DNA of 22,536 bases from CAZAKZ01 sp964485695 (GCA_964485695.1 CAZAKZ010000093.1:1-22536); one strand, 5' to 3'; numbered from the stretch's first letter, positions 8,691 to 16,658 are shown. Program-made: numbers and translations. The notes: generated by a model from the sequence alone, not told the origin.

Positions 8691-9758
8691 ATGGCTCCTC
8701 GAGTCAAACCGACCGTCTCCATAGTGATCCCCGTCCGTGACGGAGGTCCCGGTTTCAGGCAATGCCTGGCCAGCCTGAAAGCGGCTTCCCCGTCCCCGGA
8801 GGAAGTCATCGTAGTCGAGGACGGTGAATCGGACGACTCCGGTCGCGTGGCCGAGACGTTCGGTGCACAGGTCCTGAGGATCCCCACTGCAGGCGGGCCC
8901 GCACGAGCGAGGAACCTGGGCGCACGAAGCGCCCGGGCGGACATTCTGTTCTTCGTGGACGCCGACGTGACGCTGCCTCCCGGGGCTGTGGGCCAGGTCG
9001 CGGAAGCCTTTGCAGACGACCCCGACCTGACCGCCCTCTTCGGCGCCTACGACGACGCCCCCTTTGAGTCCAATTTTTTGTCCCAGTACAAGAACCTGCT
9101 CCACCACTACGTGCACACCATCTCGAACGAGGACGCCACCACATTCTGGGGCGCTTGCGGGGCCATCCGGCGGGACGTCTTTCTGGACATGAACGGTTTC
9201 GACGAGAATTACCGTCGCCCCTCCATCGAGGACATCGAGCTCGGTTACCGGCTCAAGAGGGCCGGACACAAGATCCGCCTCCTGAAAGACCTCAACGTCA
9301 AGCACCTGAAACGCTGGGGGGTCAGGTCCCTGCTGAGGGCGGATATATTCTACAGAGCCCTGCCCTGGACTCGACTGATCTTGAAGGAAGGTCGAATGGT
9401 CGACGACCTGAATCTGAAGATGTCGAGTCGGTTGAGCGTCCTGTGCACCTTTCTCCTCGTCGCGGCCCTTCCGTCGGCGTTCTTCGTGCCGCGACAAGTC
9501 CTGCCATGGCACCTGGCCTTCATCGGCCTCCTGGCAGTGGCATTGCTTCTTCTGAACCGGGATGTGTACGGTTTCTTCACGCGTAAGCGAGGCCTGGGAT
9601 TCGCTTTGATGGCGATACCCTGGCACTGGTTTTACTATTTCTACGGCGGTCTGGCCTTTGTGGTCGAAATGATCAAGTTCCGGATCAGCTCCATCGGTTC
9701 GCGATCCAGGGAAAGCGACGTGAACCCGGGAGCCTCCGGCGGGCCAGATGGACGATGA
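8691..9758 (+). CDS. Membrane-anchored family 2 glycosyltransferase (355 aa)
   Basis: A GT-A domain (about residues 8-230) with SIVIPVRDGG, VIVVEDGESDD, the donor-binding FVDADVTLP and the acceptor motif SIEDIELGYRLKRAGH, all expected of family 2. Three hydrophobic helices follow (about 247-266, 275-292 and 305-335), which tether it to the inner membrane as in polyprenyl-phosphate-type or polymer-synthesising transferases. The start at 8691 lies just before the first beta-strand; no strong ribosome binding site is visible. The next gene begins within 20 bp of its stop, or overlaps it by 11 bp if the upstream ATG is used, so co-transcription is expected. It is clearly distinct in sequence from the glycosyltransferase on the other strand. 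Confidence 0.9.
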   Translation: MAPRVKPTVSIVIPVRDGGPGFRQCLASLKAASPSPEEVIVVEDGESDDSGRVAETFGAQVLRIPTAGGPARARNLGARSARADILFFVDADVTLPPGAVGQVAEAFADDPDLTALFGAYDDAPFESNFLSQYKNLLHHYVHTISNEDATTFWGACGAIRRDVFLDMNGFDENYRRPSIEDIELGYRLKRAGHKIRLLKDLNVKHLKRWGVRSLLRADIFYRALPWTRLILKEGRMVDDLNLKMSSRLSVLCTFLLVAALPSAFFVPRQVLPWHLAFIGLLAVALLLLNRDVYGFFTRKRGLGFALMAIPWHWFYYFYGGLAFVVEMIKFRISSIGSRSRESDVNPGASGGPDGR

Positions 9759-9774
9759 TCGGGACGGGAAATCC

Positions 9775-11535
9775 ATGCCCCATGAGCCTGTTGTGATCCT
9801 GGGCGGCGGCCCCGCCGGCCTCGCCGCAGCCCACCAGCTCGTGAAGAAAGGTCTCCGCCCGATCCTTTTCGAAATGGGCGATCGGGTCGGAGGCATCGCC
9901 AGGACCGAGAGCTACAAGGACTACCTCTTCGACCTCGGCGGCCACCGTTTTTTCACGAAGATCGACAGGATCGACCGGCTCTGGCGAGAGATGATCGGCG
10001 AAGATTTCCTCAAGGTCCGCCGATTGTCGCGAATCTACTACCGGGGACGCTTCTTCAACTATCCCCTCAGCCTTGCCAACGCCCTCACCAACCTGGGGAT
10101 CGTTGAAAGCCTTCTGATTCCCCTGAGTTACCTGAGGGCGCAGGTCCGGCCCACACGTATCGAGGAAACCTTCGACCAGTGGGTGGCCAACCGATTCGGC
10201 CGGCGCCTCTACGAAACCTTCTTCAAGACCTACACGGAAAAGGTGTGGGGCATTCCCTGCAGCGAAATCAGGGCCGACTGGGCCGCCCAGCGCATCAAGG
10301 GCTTGTCTCTCATGGCGGCCGTTGCCAACGCCCTGTTCGGCACACAGAAATCCAAGACTCTCATCGATGAGTTCGACTACCCGGCCCGGGGCCCCGGCAT
10401 GATGTGGGAGCGTTTTCGGGAAGCCATCGAGACCGGTGAGGGTCGGGTAAATCTGAATGCCGAAATCACTCGTCTGGTTCACGACGGTCGTCGGGTGAAA
10501 AGCGTTATTTTTCGGGAGGGCGAAAACGAACGGGAACAGTCCGCCAACCACGTCATCTCGAGCATACCTCTGGCGCGCCTCGTGGAACTCCTCGAACCGA
10601 AGGCCCCGGCCGACGTCCTCGAAGCCGCCGGAGGATTCTCCTATCGTGCTTTCCTCATCGTGGGACTCATCGTGGACCGGAAGGATCTCTTTTCCGATCA
10701 GTGGATCTACATCCACAGCCCCGAGGTCCAGGTGGGGCGTATCCAGAACTTCAGGAACTGGAGCGCCGCCATGACCCCGGACCTCGAGCGATCGAACATC
10801 GGTATGGAGTACTTCTGCTCCATGGGCGACGAGTTCTGGCGGCAGCCCGACGAGGAGCTCATCGACATTGCCACCCGGGAGCTCTCGCAGCTGGGACTGG
10901 CCCCTGAGGGCTCGGTTCTGGACGGCTTCGTGGTCCGCCAGCCGTACGCCTATCCCGTCTACGACCAGGGCTACAAGGAGCGCATCGAGGTGGTCCGCCG
11001 CCATCTCGAGACCTACGAGAACCTCCAGACCATCGGCCGCAACGGGATGCACCGCTACAACAACATGGACCATTCCATGTACACGGGAATCCTGGCTGCC
11101 GACATCGTCCTCGGTGCGGAGTACGACGTCTGGAACGTGAATGAGGAGGAAGAATACCTAGAAGAGGTGTTGAAGGTCGAGGAACCCATACCGGCCAAGA
11201 TCCTCATCCGGACCTTCGCAAGGATGGACAAGCTGGCCCTATCTGCCGCGGTGGGAACGGCTTCGGGCCTGATCTTCTTCCTGGCCACTCTGTTCCTGGT
11301 CCTCAAGGGCGGTGAGGTCGTCGGCCCGAACCTGAGCCTTCTCAATCAGTACTTCGTGTGGTATTCGGTGACTGTTCACGGGGCATTCATCGCCTTCATC
11401 CATGCTTTCGCCCTGGGATTCCTCCTCGGATGGCTCATCGCCTATTTCAGAAACCTGTGCCTTGCCCTCTACGTCTATCGCGCCAAGAGAAAGGCGGAAA
11501 TGTTATCCCTTATGGACTTTTTCGACCATTTGTGA
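9775..11535 (+). CDS. FAD-dependent oxidoreductase with C-terminal membrane domain
   Basis: A HemY/COG1232-like flavoprotein (amine-oxidase/UDP-galactopyranose-mutase type fold). The dinucleotide-binding motif VVILGGGPAGLAAAHQL is at the extreme N-terminus, followed by GDRVGGIART and DLGGHRFF, typical FAD-contacting segments. The ATG at 9775 has GGA 5 nt upstream; an ATG at 9748 would add nine residues and overlap the previous gene. Residues about 488-561 form a separate hydrophobic domain with two helices and the motif FLVLKGG, clearly homologous to the small protein encoded next. Relatives of the catalytic part often sit in sugar or polyprenyl-modifying loci, and the flanking glycosyltransferase points the same way, but the substrate is unknown. 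A role in haem synthesis is unlikely because no other haem genes are near. Confidence 0.87.
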   Translation: MPHEPVVILGGGPAGLAAAHQLVKKGLRPILFEMGDRVGGIARTESYKDYLFDLGGHRFFTKIDRIDRLWREMIGEDFLKVRRLSRIYYRGRFFNYPLSLANALTNLGIVESLLIPLSYLRAQVRPTRIEETFDQWVANRFGRRLYETFFKTYTEKVWGIPCSEIRADWAAQRIKGLSLMAAVANALFGTQKSKTLIDEFDYPARGPGMMWERFREAIETGEGRVNLNAEITRLVHDGRRVKSVIFREGENEREQSANHVISSIPLARLVELLEPKAPADVLEAAGGFSYRAFLIVGLIVDRKDLFSDQWIYIHSPEVQVGRIQNFRNWSAAMTPDLERSNIGMEYFCSMGDEFWRQPDEELIDIATRELSQLGLAPEGSVLDGFVVRQPYAYPVYDQGYKERIEVVRRHLETYENLQTIGRNGMHRYNNMDHSMYTGILAADIVLGAEYDVWNVNEEEEYLEEVLKVEEPIPAKILIRTFARMDKLALSAAVGTASGLIFFLATLFLVLKGGEVVGPNLSLLNQYFVWYSVTVHGAFIAFIHAFALGFLLGWLIAYFRNLCLALYVYRAKRKAEMLSLMDFFDHL

Positions 11536-11611
11536 TTCGTTCTTCGGGGTGACGGCGGGGCCGGGAAGCCGGGTTGAAATCCGGGGTGTAATATAGTCGG
11601 GAGAGCTTCGC

Positions 11612-11929
11612 ATGCCATCAGACGAGAACGGGAAGAAAACGGAGGAGGACAAGCTGTTCAGCGGTATCCTTCACCTCAACTCGAGGATTCTCGGGCTGGT
11701 TCTCGGTGTGGTCTTCGGCCTGGTCATCTTCGTTGCCACGAACTTTCTCGTCCTGAAGGGAGGCACGCAGATCGGGCCGCACCTCCAGCTCCTCGGTCAG
11801 TACTTCATCGGCTACCGGGTTTCATTTCTCGGGAGCTTCATCGGCTTTGCGTACGGCTTCGCCGTGGGAACCCTGTTCGGTGCACTGATCGGCTGGATCT
11901 ACAACAAGATTGTCGCCCTCAGGAATTGA
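11612..11929 (+). CDS. Small two-helix membrane protein, paralogue of FAD enzyme tail
   Basis: A 105-residue protein with two hydrophobic helices and a charged N-terminus. GGAGAG lies 7 nt before the ATG. Over about 72 residues it matches the C-terminal domain of the preceding oxidoreductase at roughly half of positions, including FLVLKGG, GPxLxLLxQYFxxY and the second helix ending in a GWI/GWLI segment. No named function is known to me for this domain. Its stop is only 9 bp before the next start, so it is probably co-transcribed with both neighbours. It may pair with the oxidoreductase tail in the membrane to make a larger complex. Confidence 0.82.
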   Translation: MPSDENGKKTEEDKLFSGILHLNSRILGLVLGVVFGLVIFVATNFLVLKGGTQIGPHLQLLGQYFIGYRVSFLGSFIGFAYGFAVGTLFGALIGWIYNKIVALRN

Positions 11930-11938
11930 GGCTTCGCC

Positions 11939-13294
11939 GTGAATAAGATCCTCTCGTGCCTGCTCCTCCTGCTCCTCCTCGCCGCGGCGACGACCCGGGC
12001 CGACGACCAGAAACTGCGAAACGACCTCGAAGCGCGCCGCGCCAGGGTGCTGGCGGCCCTGGACAAGAACGCCGTGCTTCTGCTCCGGAGCCGTAAGCCC
12101 GCCCATTTCTCAGGCGACATCCACTACGAGTTCCGGGAAGACAACAACCTCTACTATCTGACCGGCCTCAACCAGCAGGGCACCTACCTGGTCATGTCGA
12201 ACCATACCATGGGCAACCTCGGCAAGGTGATGCTGTTCACCCGGACGGGCCGGGGAAAGGGCGTCATCTCGTACGCCGACCGGCGGCTGACTCTCGAAGA
12301 AGTTTCCGCCCGGACCGGTATCCCGGAAAAATGCATCCTTGGCCCCGCAGACCTGGAGAAATTCCTCGCCCGGGCGCTGGGGATCAAGGGAAAGGGCAAA
12401 AAGATCTCGGCGAAACGCCTCCTCTACTACGACCGCCGGGGTGCGGAGAGGAGCGGGATTACCGAAATCGACAAGGCACACAGCCTGGTCCTTCGCCTGC
12501 GACACAACCGGGCCGGCCGGCGCAAGATCAAGTCCTCGAGAACCCTCATCGATCCGCTCCGCCGGATCAAATCACCCTACGAGATCGAGTGCATCCGCAA
12601 GGCGATCAAGGCGACGGAGGCCGGCCTCACGGCGGCCATTCGCCAGATGCGTCCCGGCATGTTCGAATACGAGGTGGAGGCGATCATCGAATTTCACTAC
12701 CGCCGCCTCGGGTGCGAGCACATGGCGTTTCCCTCCATCGTGGGATCGGGCCCCAACTCCTGCATCCTGCACTACAGCGCCTGCCGGCGGAAGCTGGAAG
12801 CGGGCGACCTCGTGGTGATGGACGTGGGCGGCGACTACCGCCACTATGCAGCCGATATCACCCGCACCGTGCCGGTGAGCGGCAAGTTCACCCAGCGTCA
12901 GCGTGCCATGTACGATCTGGTCCTGAAGGCTCAGATCGCCGCCATCCGTGCGGTGAAACCCGGGGTGAGCTTCGGAGAAACCGACCGCGTCGCCCGGAAG
13001 ATCATCGGGGAGGGATTGAAGAACCTCGGCCTCATCAAGTCCTCGGTCCATGCACGGCGCTACTTCCCGCATGGCACATCCCACACCCTCGGCATGGACG
13101 CCCACGACATCCCAGCGGGCAAGCTGGAGACGGGCATGGTGCTCACCGTGGAGCCGGGCATCTACATCGCGGAGGAGGCCCTCGGTATCCGCATCGAGGA
13201 CGACGTGCTTGTGACGGAGAAAGGCGCCGAGGTGCTGAGCATAGGCGTGGCCAAGAGGGCGGAGGAAATCGAAGCGCTCATGGCAGAACGGTAA
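11939..13294 (+). CDS. Exported Xaa-Pro aminopeptidase, M24B family (451 aa)
   Basis: A dinuclear-metal aminopeptidase P that removes an N-terminal residue preceding proline. The GTG start at 11939 has GAGG 7 nt upstream and gives a classic signal peptide (a Leu/Ala-rich core ending near TTRA at residues 18-21), so the enzyme should act outside the cytoplasm, unlike most bacterial PepP. An N-terminal aminopeptidase-P domain (about 25-170) precedes the pita-bread catalytic domain. All five metal ligands are present: Asp295 (MDVGGD), Asp306 (AADITRT), His382 (HGTSH), Glu405 (VEPGIYI) and Glu420 (RIEDDV). It ends just before a hairpin repeat. Its place behind membrane-protein genes suggests co-expression with the envelope locus. 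Confidence 0.93.
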   Translation: MNKILSCLLLLLLLAAATTRADDQKLRNDLEARRARVLAALDKNAVLLLRSRKPAHFSGDIHYEFREDNNLYYLTGLNQQGTYLVMSNHTMGNLGKVMLFTRTGRGKGVISYADRRLTLEEVSARTGIPEKCILGPADLEKFLARALGIKGKGKKISAKRLLYYDRRGAERSGITEIDKAHSLVLRLRHNRAGRRKIKSSRTLIDPLRRIKSPYEIECIRKAIKATEAGLTAAIRQMRPGMFEYEVEAIIEFHYRRLGCEHMAFPSIVGSGPNSCILHYSACRRKLEAGDLVVMDVGGDYRHYAADITRTVPVSGKFTQRQRAMYDLVLKAQIAAIRAVKPGVSFGETDRVARKIIGEGLKNLGLIKSSVHARRYFPHGTSHTLGMDAHDIPAGKLETGMVLTVEPGIYIAEEALGIRIEDDVLVTEKGAEVLSIGVAKRAEEIEALMAER

Positions 13295-13372
13295 TCATTT
13301 TCAGGGGAAACCCCCAGCTCTGCTGGGGGACTCGTGAAGTTTGACATTTCCGGGAATCGAGGCGGGATTTCC
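13294..13372 (+). repeat. Dispersed hairpin repeat, copy B
   Basis: A direct counterpart, in opposite orientation, of the repeat at 20-91. Its stem is a perfect 8 bp (CCCCCAGC 13311-13318, loop TCT, GCTGGGGG 13322-13329). Compared with copy A, one stem pair has changed from G-C to A-T on both sides, which preserves pairing. The flanking TTTTCAGGG and GTTTGACA blocks are conserved. It begins at the stop codon of the aminopeptidase gene, so it may also serve as that gene's 3' end. Confidence 0.75.
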
Positions 13373-13480
13373 TTTGCCCATGTCCTCCGAGATTGAAAGT
13401 GATCGTGGTTATTCCCTCCAAGGTGTACCATTGCATTGTTGCGTGCCATTGTTCCCATGGGTGATCCCACGGCCTGATTT

Positions 13481-13548
13481 TGTCCTAGATCGGGACATAT
13501 CAGGGATGTGGGATGCCCCACGGTCCTGAAATGTCTCGATCTAGGACA
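13481..13548. repeat. Long imperfect palindrome, 32-bp arms
   Basis: Arms 13481-13512 and 13517-13548 match at 27 of 32 positions around a 4-nt loop. The outer 12 bp (TGTCCTAGATCG on each strand) are perfect. As RNA this would make a long hairpin; as DNA it is the form expected of a very small palindromic element or of two abutted insertion-sequence ends. No T-run follows, and no transposase is nearby. Confidence 0.65.
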
Positions 13549-13630
13549 TAACCAGGTTGTCGGATCGGCACTTCCGCATTCAGGCGTACCCGAAACATAC
13601 CGCTTTGAGCGGTTCACCCTTTTTTAAAGC

Positions 13631-13653
13631 CCCCGGCTCTGGCCGGAGGAGGT
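13631..13653 (+). repeat. Possible degenerate third copy of hairpin repeat
   Basis: CCCCCGGCTCTG here is identical to the left stem and loop of copy A read on the minus strand, and a right arm GCCGG follows with one extra base. The conserved blocks on either side of copies A and B are not recognisable, so this may be an eroded partial copy or an independent GC hairpin. It lies downstream of the transglutaminase-like gene stop on the minus strand. Confidence 0.3.
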
Positions 13654-13737
13654 ATTTACTTTCCTGCGATGAAATTCAGCCTCGATCGACCGCTGTGATT
13701 CGTGACTTCCCGATCTCCCAACCGCGCTCTCCCCAGA

Positions 13738-15162
13738 TCAGTAGATGTTGATTTTCCGATCGACCAGCTCGAACGCCTTCTTTTTTTCACTCCACCGGGT
13801 CTTGGGCCGGGCCTTTCGCCACCAGTACTCGAATGTGAACAGGTCCCGGCCTTCGCCCTTCGGGGCATAGTACTTCTCTATCTGCTCCTTCAGGTAGGGG
13901 CCGCAGAGGGCGGGGTAGGCCAGCTTTTCGGGGACCTCCATTCCGCGATGGGCGGACAGGAGAGACCAGTAGACAGCCTCAGGGTGGCCCGCATCGCGCA
14001 GGGCTTCGATGAGGGCGGGCAGGGCCTGTTTCTTCAGGCGGTGCCGGAAGAAGAAGAGGATCTCGCGGTCGAGGGGGGTCTTGCAGAGTTCCGCGAAGTG
14101 GCCCCGGTCCTGTCCATCGAAGAGGGCCTTTCCGATCGCCTCGCATCGAGCCGCCAGCTTCCCCGGCTCCACGCCCGAGATCCAGAAGCCAACCTTGGCG
14201 GACCAGTCCTTCTCCTCCACGTAGGGGAGCTTCTGGTTGGAGATGTAGTCCCACCCGAGGGGTGCATTGCCCAGGCCGTCGCCGCGCATGCACTGCAGGG
14301 CGCCGGCGGGGAGGCGACCGAAGTAGTTGTCAGGATTGCCGAACCTACGCACCTCGCTGCTGCCCCGGGAGCAGTCCACCGGGGTCCACCCCCGGCCGGG
14401 GAGGAACGCCTCGCTCCAGCGGTGGAATACGGCGTCCTCGGTGAGGGTGGCGTCGTATTTGGTGATTGCTCTGGAGGACAGGATGATGCCGCCGGTGTAG
14501 CGGGCCGGGATCCCGGCCGCGCGGCAGAGGGCCAGGAAGGCGTAGTTGTATTCCGAGCAGGATCCGGACCGGCGCTCCAGGACCACGGGCGCTGGATCCC
14601 AGACGTCGTCCCGGACGTAGCGGACGTTCTTGATCATGTGATCGTAGATGCGTCGCACCGTCTCGCCGTCGTGAGGGCTGTCCGCCGCGAGGGTCCGGGC
14701 CAGGCCGCCTACCGCCTCGGAGGTGATCTGATAGTTCTCTCCGTCCTGGAGAAAGACTTTTCGGCAGTCGGGAGCCAGGCCTCCGACCTCCGGGCCACCC
14801 AGGGGTGGGCTCACGAAGCTCGAAATCTCCACCTCGGCGATCCAGCCGTGGGCCACCACGTCGCCGGCGGGCACGTTGTGGTCCAGGTAGTGCAGGATGC
14901 GGTTGCCGTAGTCGTCGGTGAGCTCCTCGATGAAGGTGGGATCGGGGCGGAAGAAGCGGATCTTCTGGCGTTCGTTGTCCCGGGGAATTGCCAGGAACAT
15001 TTCCACCGTGCCCGGCTTTTCGCCGGCGTTCACCACCCGGTGCTCGAACCGGACCACGCGGTTCAGGGTCAGGACGTTGGTCACCGGCGTCGCCGGTGGG
15101 GCGAGGGGAGTCGCACAGGCCGAGCAGAGGAGCAGAACGGGCAGGAGGGACAATCGAATCAT
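13738..15162 (-). CDS. Transglutaminase-like lipoprotein (474 aa)
   Basis: An exported protein with a papain-like transglutaminase core domain. The ATG at 15162 has GAGG 8 nt upstream; a GTG at 15171 is an in-frame alternative. The signal peptide ends in LLCSAC, so lipidation at Cys16 is likely, though the -3 residue is unusual. The catalytic triad is visible: Cys202 in GSCSEYNYAF, His247 in FHRWSEAFLPG and Asp263 in TPVDCSRG. Bacterial members of this superfamily are mostly proteases, peptidases or cross-linking enzymes acting on peptides or cell-wall material. The roughly 200-residue C-terminal part has no domain I recognise and ends in a charged helical stretch. It is divergent from the peptide transporter gene next door, which would fit extracellular peptide processing followed by uptake, but this is inference. 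Confidence 0.87.
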   Translation of the reverse strand: MIRLSLLPVLLLCSACATPLAPPATPVTNVLTLNRVVRFEHRVVNAGEKPGTVEMFLAIPRDNERQKIRFFRPDPTFIEELTDDYGNRILHYLDHNVPAGDVVAHGWIAEVEISSFVSPPLGGPEVGGLAPDCRKVFLQDGENYQITSEAVGGLARTLAADSPHDGETVRRIYDHMIKNVRYVRDDVWDPAPVVLERRSGSCSEYNYAFLALCRAAGIPARYTGGIILSSRAITKYDATLTEDAVFHRWSEAFLPGRGWTPVDCSRGSSEVRRFGNPDNYFGRLPAGALQCMRGDGLGNAPLGWDYISNQKLPYVEEKDWSAKVGFWISGVEPGKLAARCEAIGKALFDGQDRGHFAELCKTPLDREILFFFRHRLKKQALPALIEALRDAGHPEAVYWSLLSAHRGMEVPEKLAYPALCGPYLKEQIEKYYAPKGEGRDLFTFEYWWRKARPKTRWSEKKKAFELVDRKINIY

Positions 15163-15196
15163 GATATCCACCTCAAATATTAATTCACTGACAGAA

Positions 15197-15250
15197 CCCC
15201 TTTTTCAGGGGACAGGCACCTTGATTTTACTTATGGTATCTGTCCCCGGA
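15197..15250. repeat. REP-like palindrome between divergent genes
   Basis: GGGGACAGGCACC (15208-15220) and GGTATCTGTCCCC (15235-15247) pair at 11 of 13 positions around a 14-nt AT-rich loop. A small alternative hairpin, CCCC-n7-GGGG (15197-15211), overlaps the left arm. Palindromes beginning GGGGACAG with this layout are commonly dispersed in bacterial genomes as REP-type elements mobilised by Y1 (RAYT/TnpA-like) transposases; that family link is from memory. The element lies in the shared upstream region of the transglutaminase-like and transporter genes and could affect both. Confidence 0.6.
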
Positions 15251-15275
15251 GAAAAAACCTTACAGGAAATTTAAG

Positions 15276-16658
15276 ATGTCGAGTGTAACGATCCCACCCG
15301 AAAAACAAAGATTCCCAGGCAGCTTCTGGACGGCCAACACCACCGAGCTGTTCGAGCGAGCCGCGTATTATGCCGTCGCCAGCTTCGTGGTGATCTACCT
15401 GGGCCAGCTCGGCCTGGGGAGCTACTGGCCGAGCACCCTGAACGGAATTCTTTGGGCCTTGGTCTACTTCCTGCCCATCCTCGCCGGCACCATCGCGGAT
15501 CAGGTCGGCTTCAAGCGGTCCCTTCTCGCGGCCTTCGTGCTGCTGGCCGTCGGCTACTTCCTCATGGGGTATCCGGTCTGGTTCGGCGGCCAGACCCTCA
15601 CGAAGGAATTCGGGGATGAAATGACCGCCGGAACCGGGATATTCCTTCCTATCCTCGCGGCCATCATCCTCATCGGCCTCGGCGGCTCGGTGATCAAGCC
15701 GTGCATTTCCGGAACGGTGCAGAAGACGGCCGGATCGCGAGCTACTCTGGCTTTCGCCATCTTCTATATGGTGGTCAACATCGGGTCCCTGCTCGGCCGG
15801 GTCATCTGTTACATCACCCGCAAGCAGTTCGATCTGAGCTTCATCTTCTTGATCGGCACAGCCTTCTCGATCGTTGCCTTCTTCATCGTGCTCATTCTCT
15901 ACAAGGATCCCGAGGAAGAATCCGGCCAGGAGGCAGACAAGAAGCCGAAGAAGTCGGTCGGACGCATCCTGGCGGACATGGTGCTGGTCCTGCGCAACCT
16001 CAGGTTCTCCCTCTTCCTCCTCGTGCTGAGCGGCTTCTGGTTCCTCTACACCCAGGTCTACAACGTCATTCCGCTCTATTTGAAGAAGGTGGTCGACCGC
16101 GATCCCGCACTGGACATCATCACCATCTTCAATCCGCTGACCATCGTCTGCTTCCAGCTCCTCATCACCCGGTTCTTCGGCAAGTGGAAACAGGTCAATT
16201 CCATCATCGTAGGCACCATCATCATCGGCCTCGCCATGCTCATCAACCTGGGGCCCATCTTCACGTCCGGTGGTGTGCGCCAGCTGACCCTCGGAGAATG
16301 GGTGCCCCTGGCCTCGGTGTTCGCCTCCCTCACCGTGAGCCTCATCGCCTTCGGCGAGCTCTTCACGGCGGCCCGGGCCTACGAGTACATCGGCGCCCTG
16401 GCGCCCAAGGGGCAGGAGGGACTCTTCCTCGGCTACGCCAACCTGCCCGTGGCCATCGGTTCCCTGGTCGGCGGGCCGGTCGGGGCCCTGATCTTCAACG
16501 AGATCATGTGCCACAACTCGACCGTGCTCCCGAACAAGCTCCTGGATCTGGATCCCCTCTACAATTCCCTGGGCTGGATCCTGCTGACGGGCATCGGATT
16601 CGCCTCGGCCTTCGGCATGTGGCTCTTCAATCGCTGGCTCCGGAGACAGACGGCGTGA
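15276..16658 (+). CDS. POT/PTR-family proton-coupled peptide transporter (460 aa)
   Basis: An inner-membrane major-facilitator protein that imports di- or tripeptides with protons. The ATG at 15276 has AGGA 8 nt upstream. The proton-coupling ExxER motif is E24-L-F-E27-R28 on the first helix, and residues 160-172 match the PTR2 signature (F-x2-F-Y-M-x-V-N-I-G-S-L). About 12 hydrophobic helices are visible, with a charged central loop rich in Glu and Lys (about residues 212-228). Length is normal for bacterial members. It is transcribed away from a transglutaminase-like lipoprotein and lies near an exported aminopeptidase P, a plausible peptide-scavenging neighbourhood. Confidence 0.92.
   Translation: MSSVTIPPEKQRFPGSFWTANTTELFERAAYYAVASFVVIYLGQLGLGSYWPSTLNGILWALVYFLPILAGTIADQVGFKRSLLAAFVLLAVGYFLMGYPVWFGGQTLTKEFGDEMTAGTGIFLPILAAIILIGLGGSVIKPCISGTVQKTAGSRATLAFAIFYMVVNIGSLLGRVICYITRKQFDLSFIFLIGTAFSIVAFFIVLILYKDPEEESGQEADKKPKKSVGRILADMVLVLRNLRFSLFLLVLSGFWFLYTQVYNVIPLYLKKVVDRDPALDIITIFNPLTIVCFQLLITRFFGKWKQVNSIIVGTIIIGLAMLINLGPIFTSGGVRQLTLGEWVPLASVFASLTVSLIAFGELFTAARAYEYIGALAPKGQEGLFLGYANLPVAIGSLVGGPVGALIFNEIMCHNSTVLPNKLLDLDPLYNSLGWILLTGIGFASAFGMWLFNRWLRRQTA

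Larger units (their letters stand above)
13295..13737. other. Repeat-rich intergenic region, 443 bp
   Basis: The convergent genes at 11939-13294 and 13738-15162 are separated by non-coding DNA. It holds repeat copy B, a 68-nt imperfect palindrome (13481-13548) and a degenerate repeat-like hairpin near 13631-13653. Minus-strand reading frames crossing it have no family resemblance or credible start. The clustering of three structured repeats suggests an insertion hot spot or the remains of a decayed mobile element. Confidence 0.5.

Noticed and set aside
9685..11073. 462-aa open frame on the minus strand
   Set aside because: It is antisense to the FAD oxidoreductase; the plus strand has the dinucleotide-binding motif and conserved family blocks, while this frame has none.
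13162..13617. 151-aa frame crossing the repeat-rich intergenic region on the minus strand
   Set aside because: It overlaps the aminopeptidase gene and both repeats, has no ribosome binding site, and has no resemblance to a transposase or other family.
13295..13737. Possible CRISPR array or tRNA in the repeat-rich gap
   Set aside because: The repeats are inverted and irregularly spaced, not direct repeats with uniform spacers, and I could form no cloverleaf structure.
13702..15183. 493-aa open frame on the plus strand
   Set aside because: It is antisense to the transglutaminase-like gene, whose catalytic triad and signal peptide are plainly visible on the minus strand.
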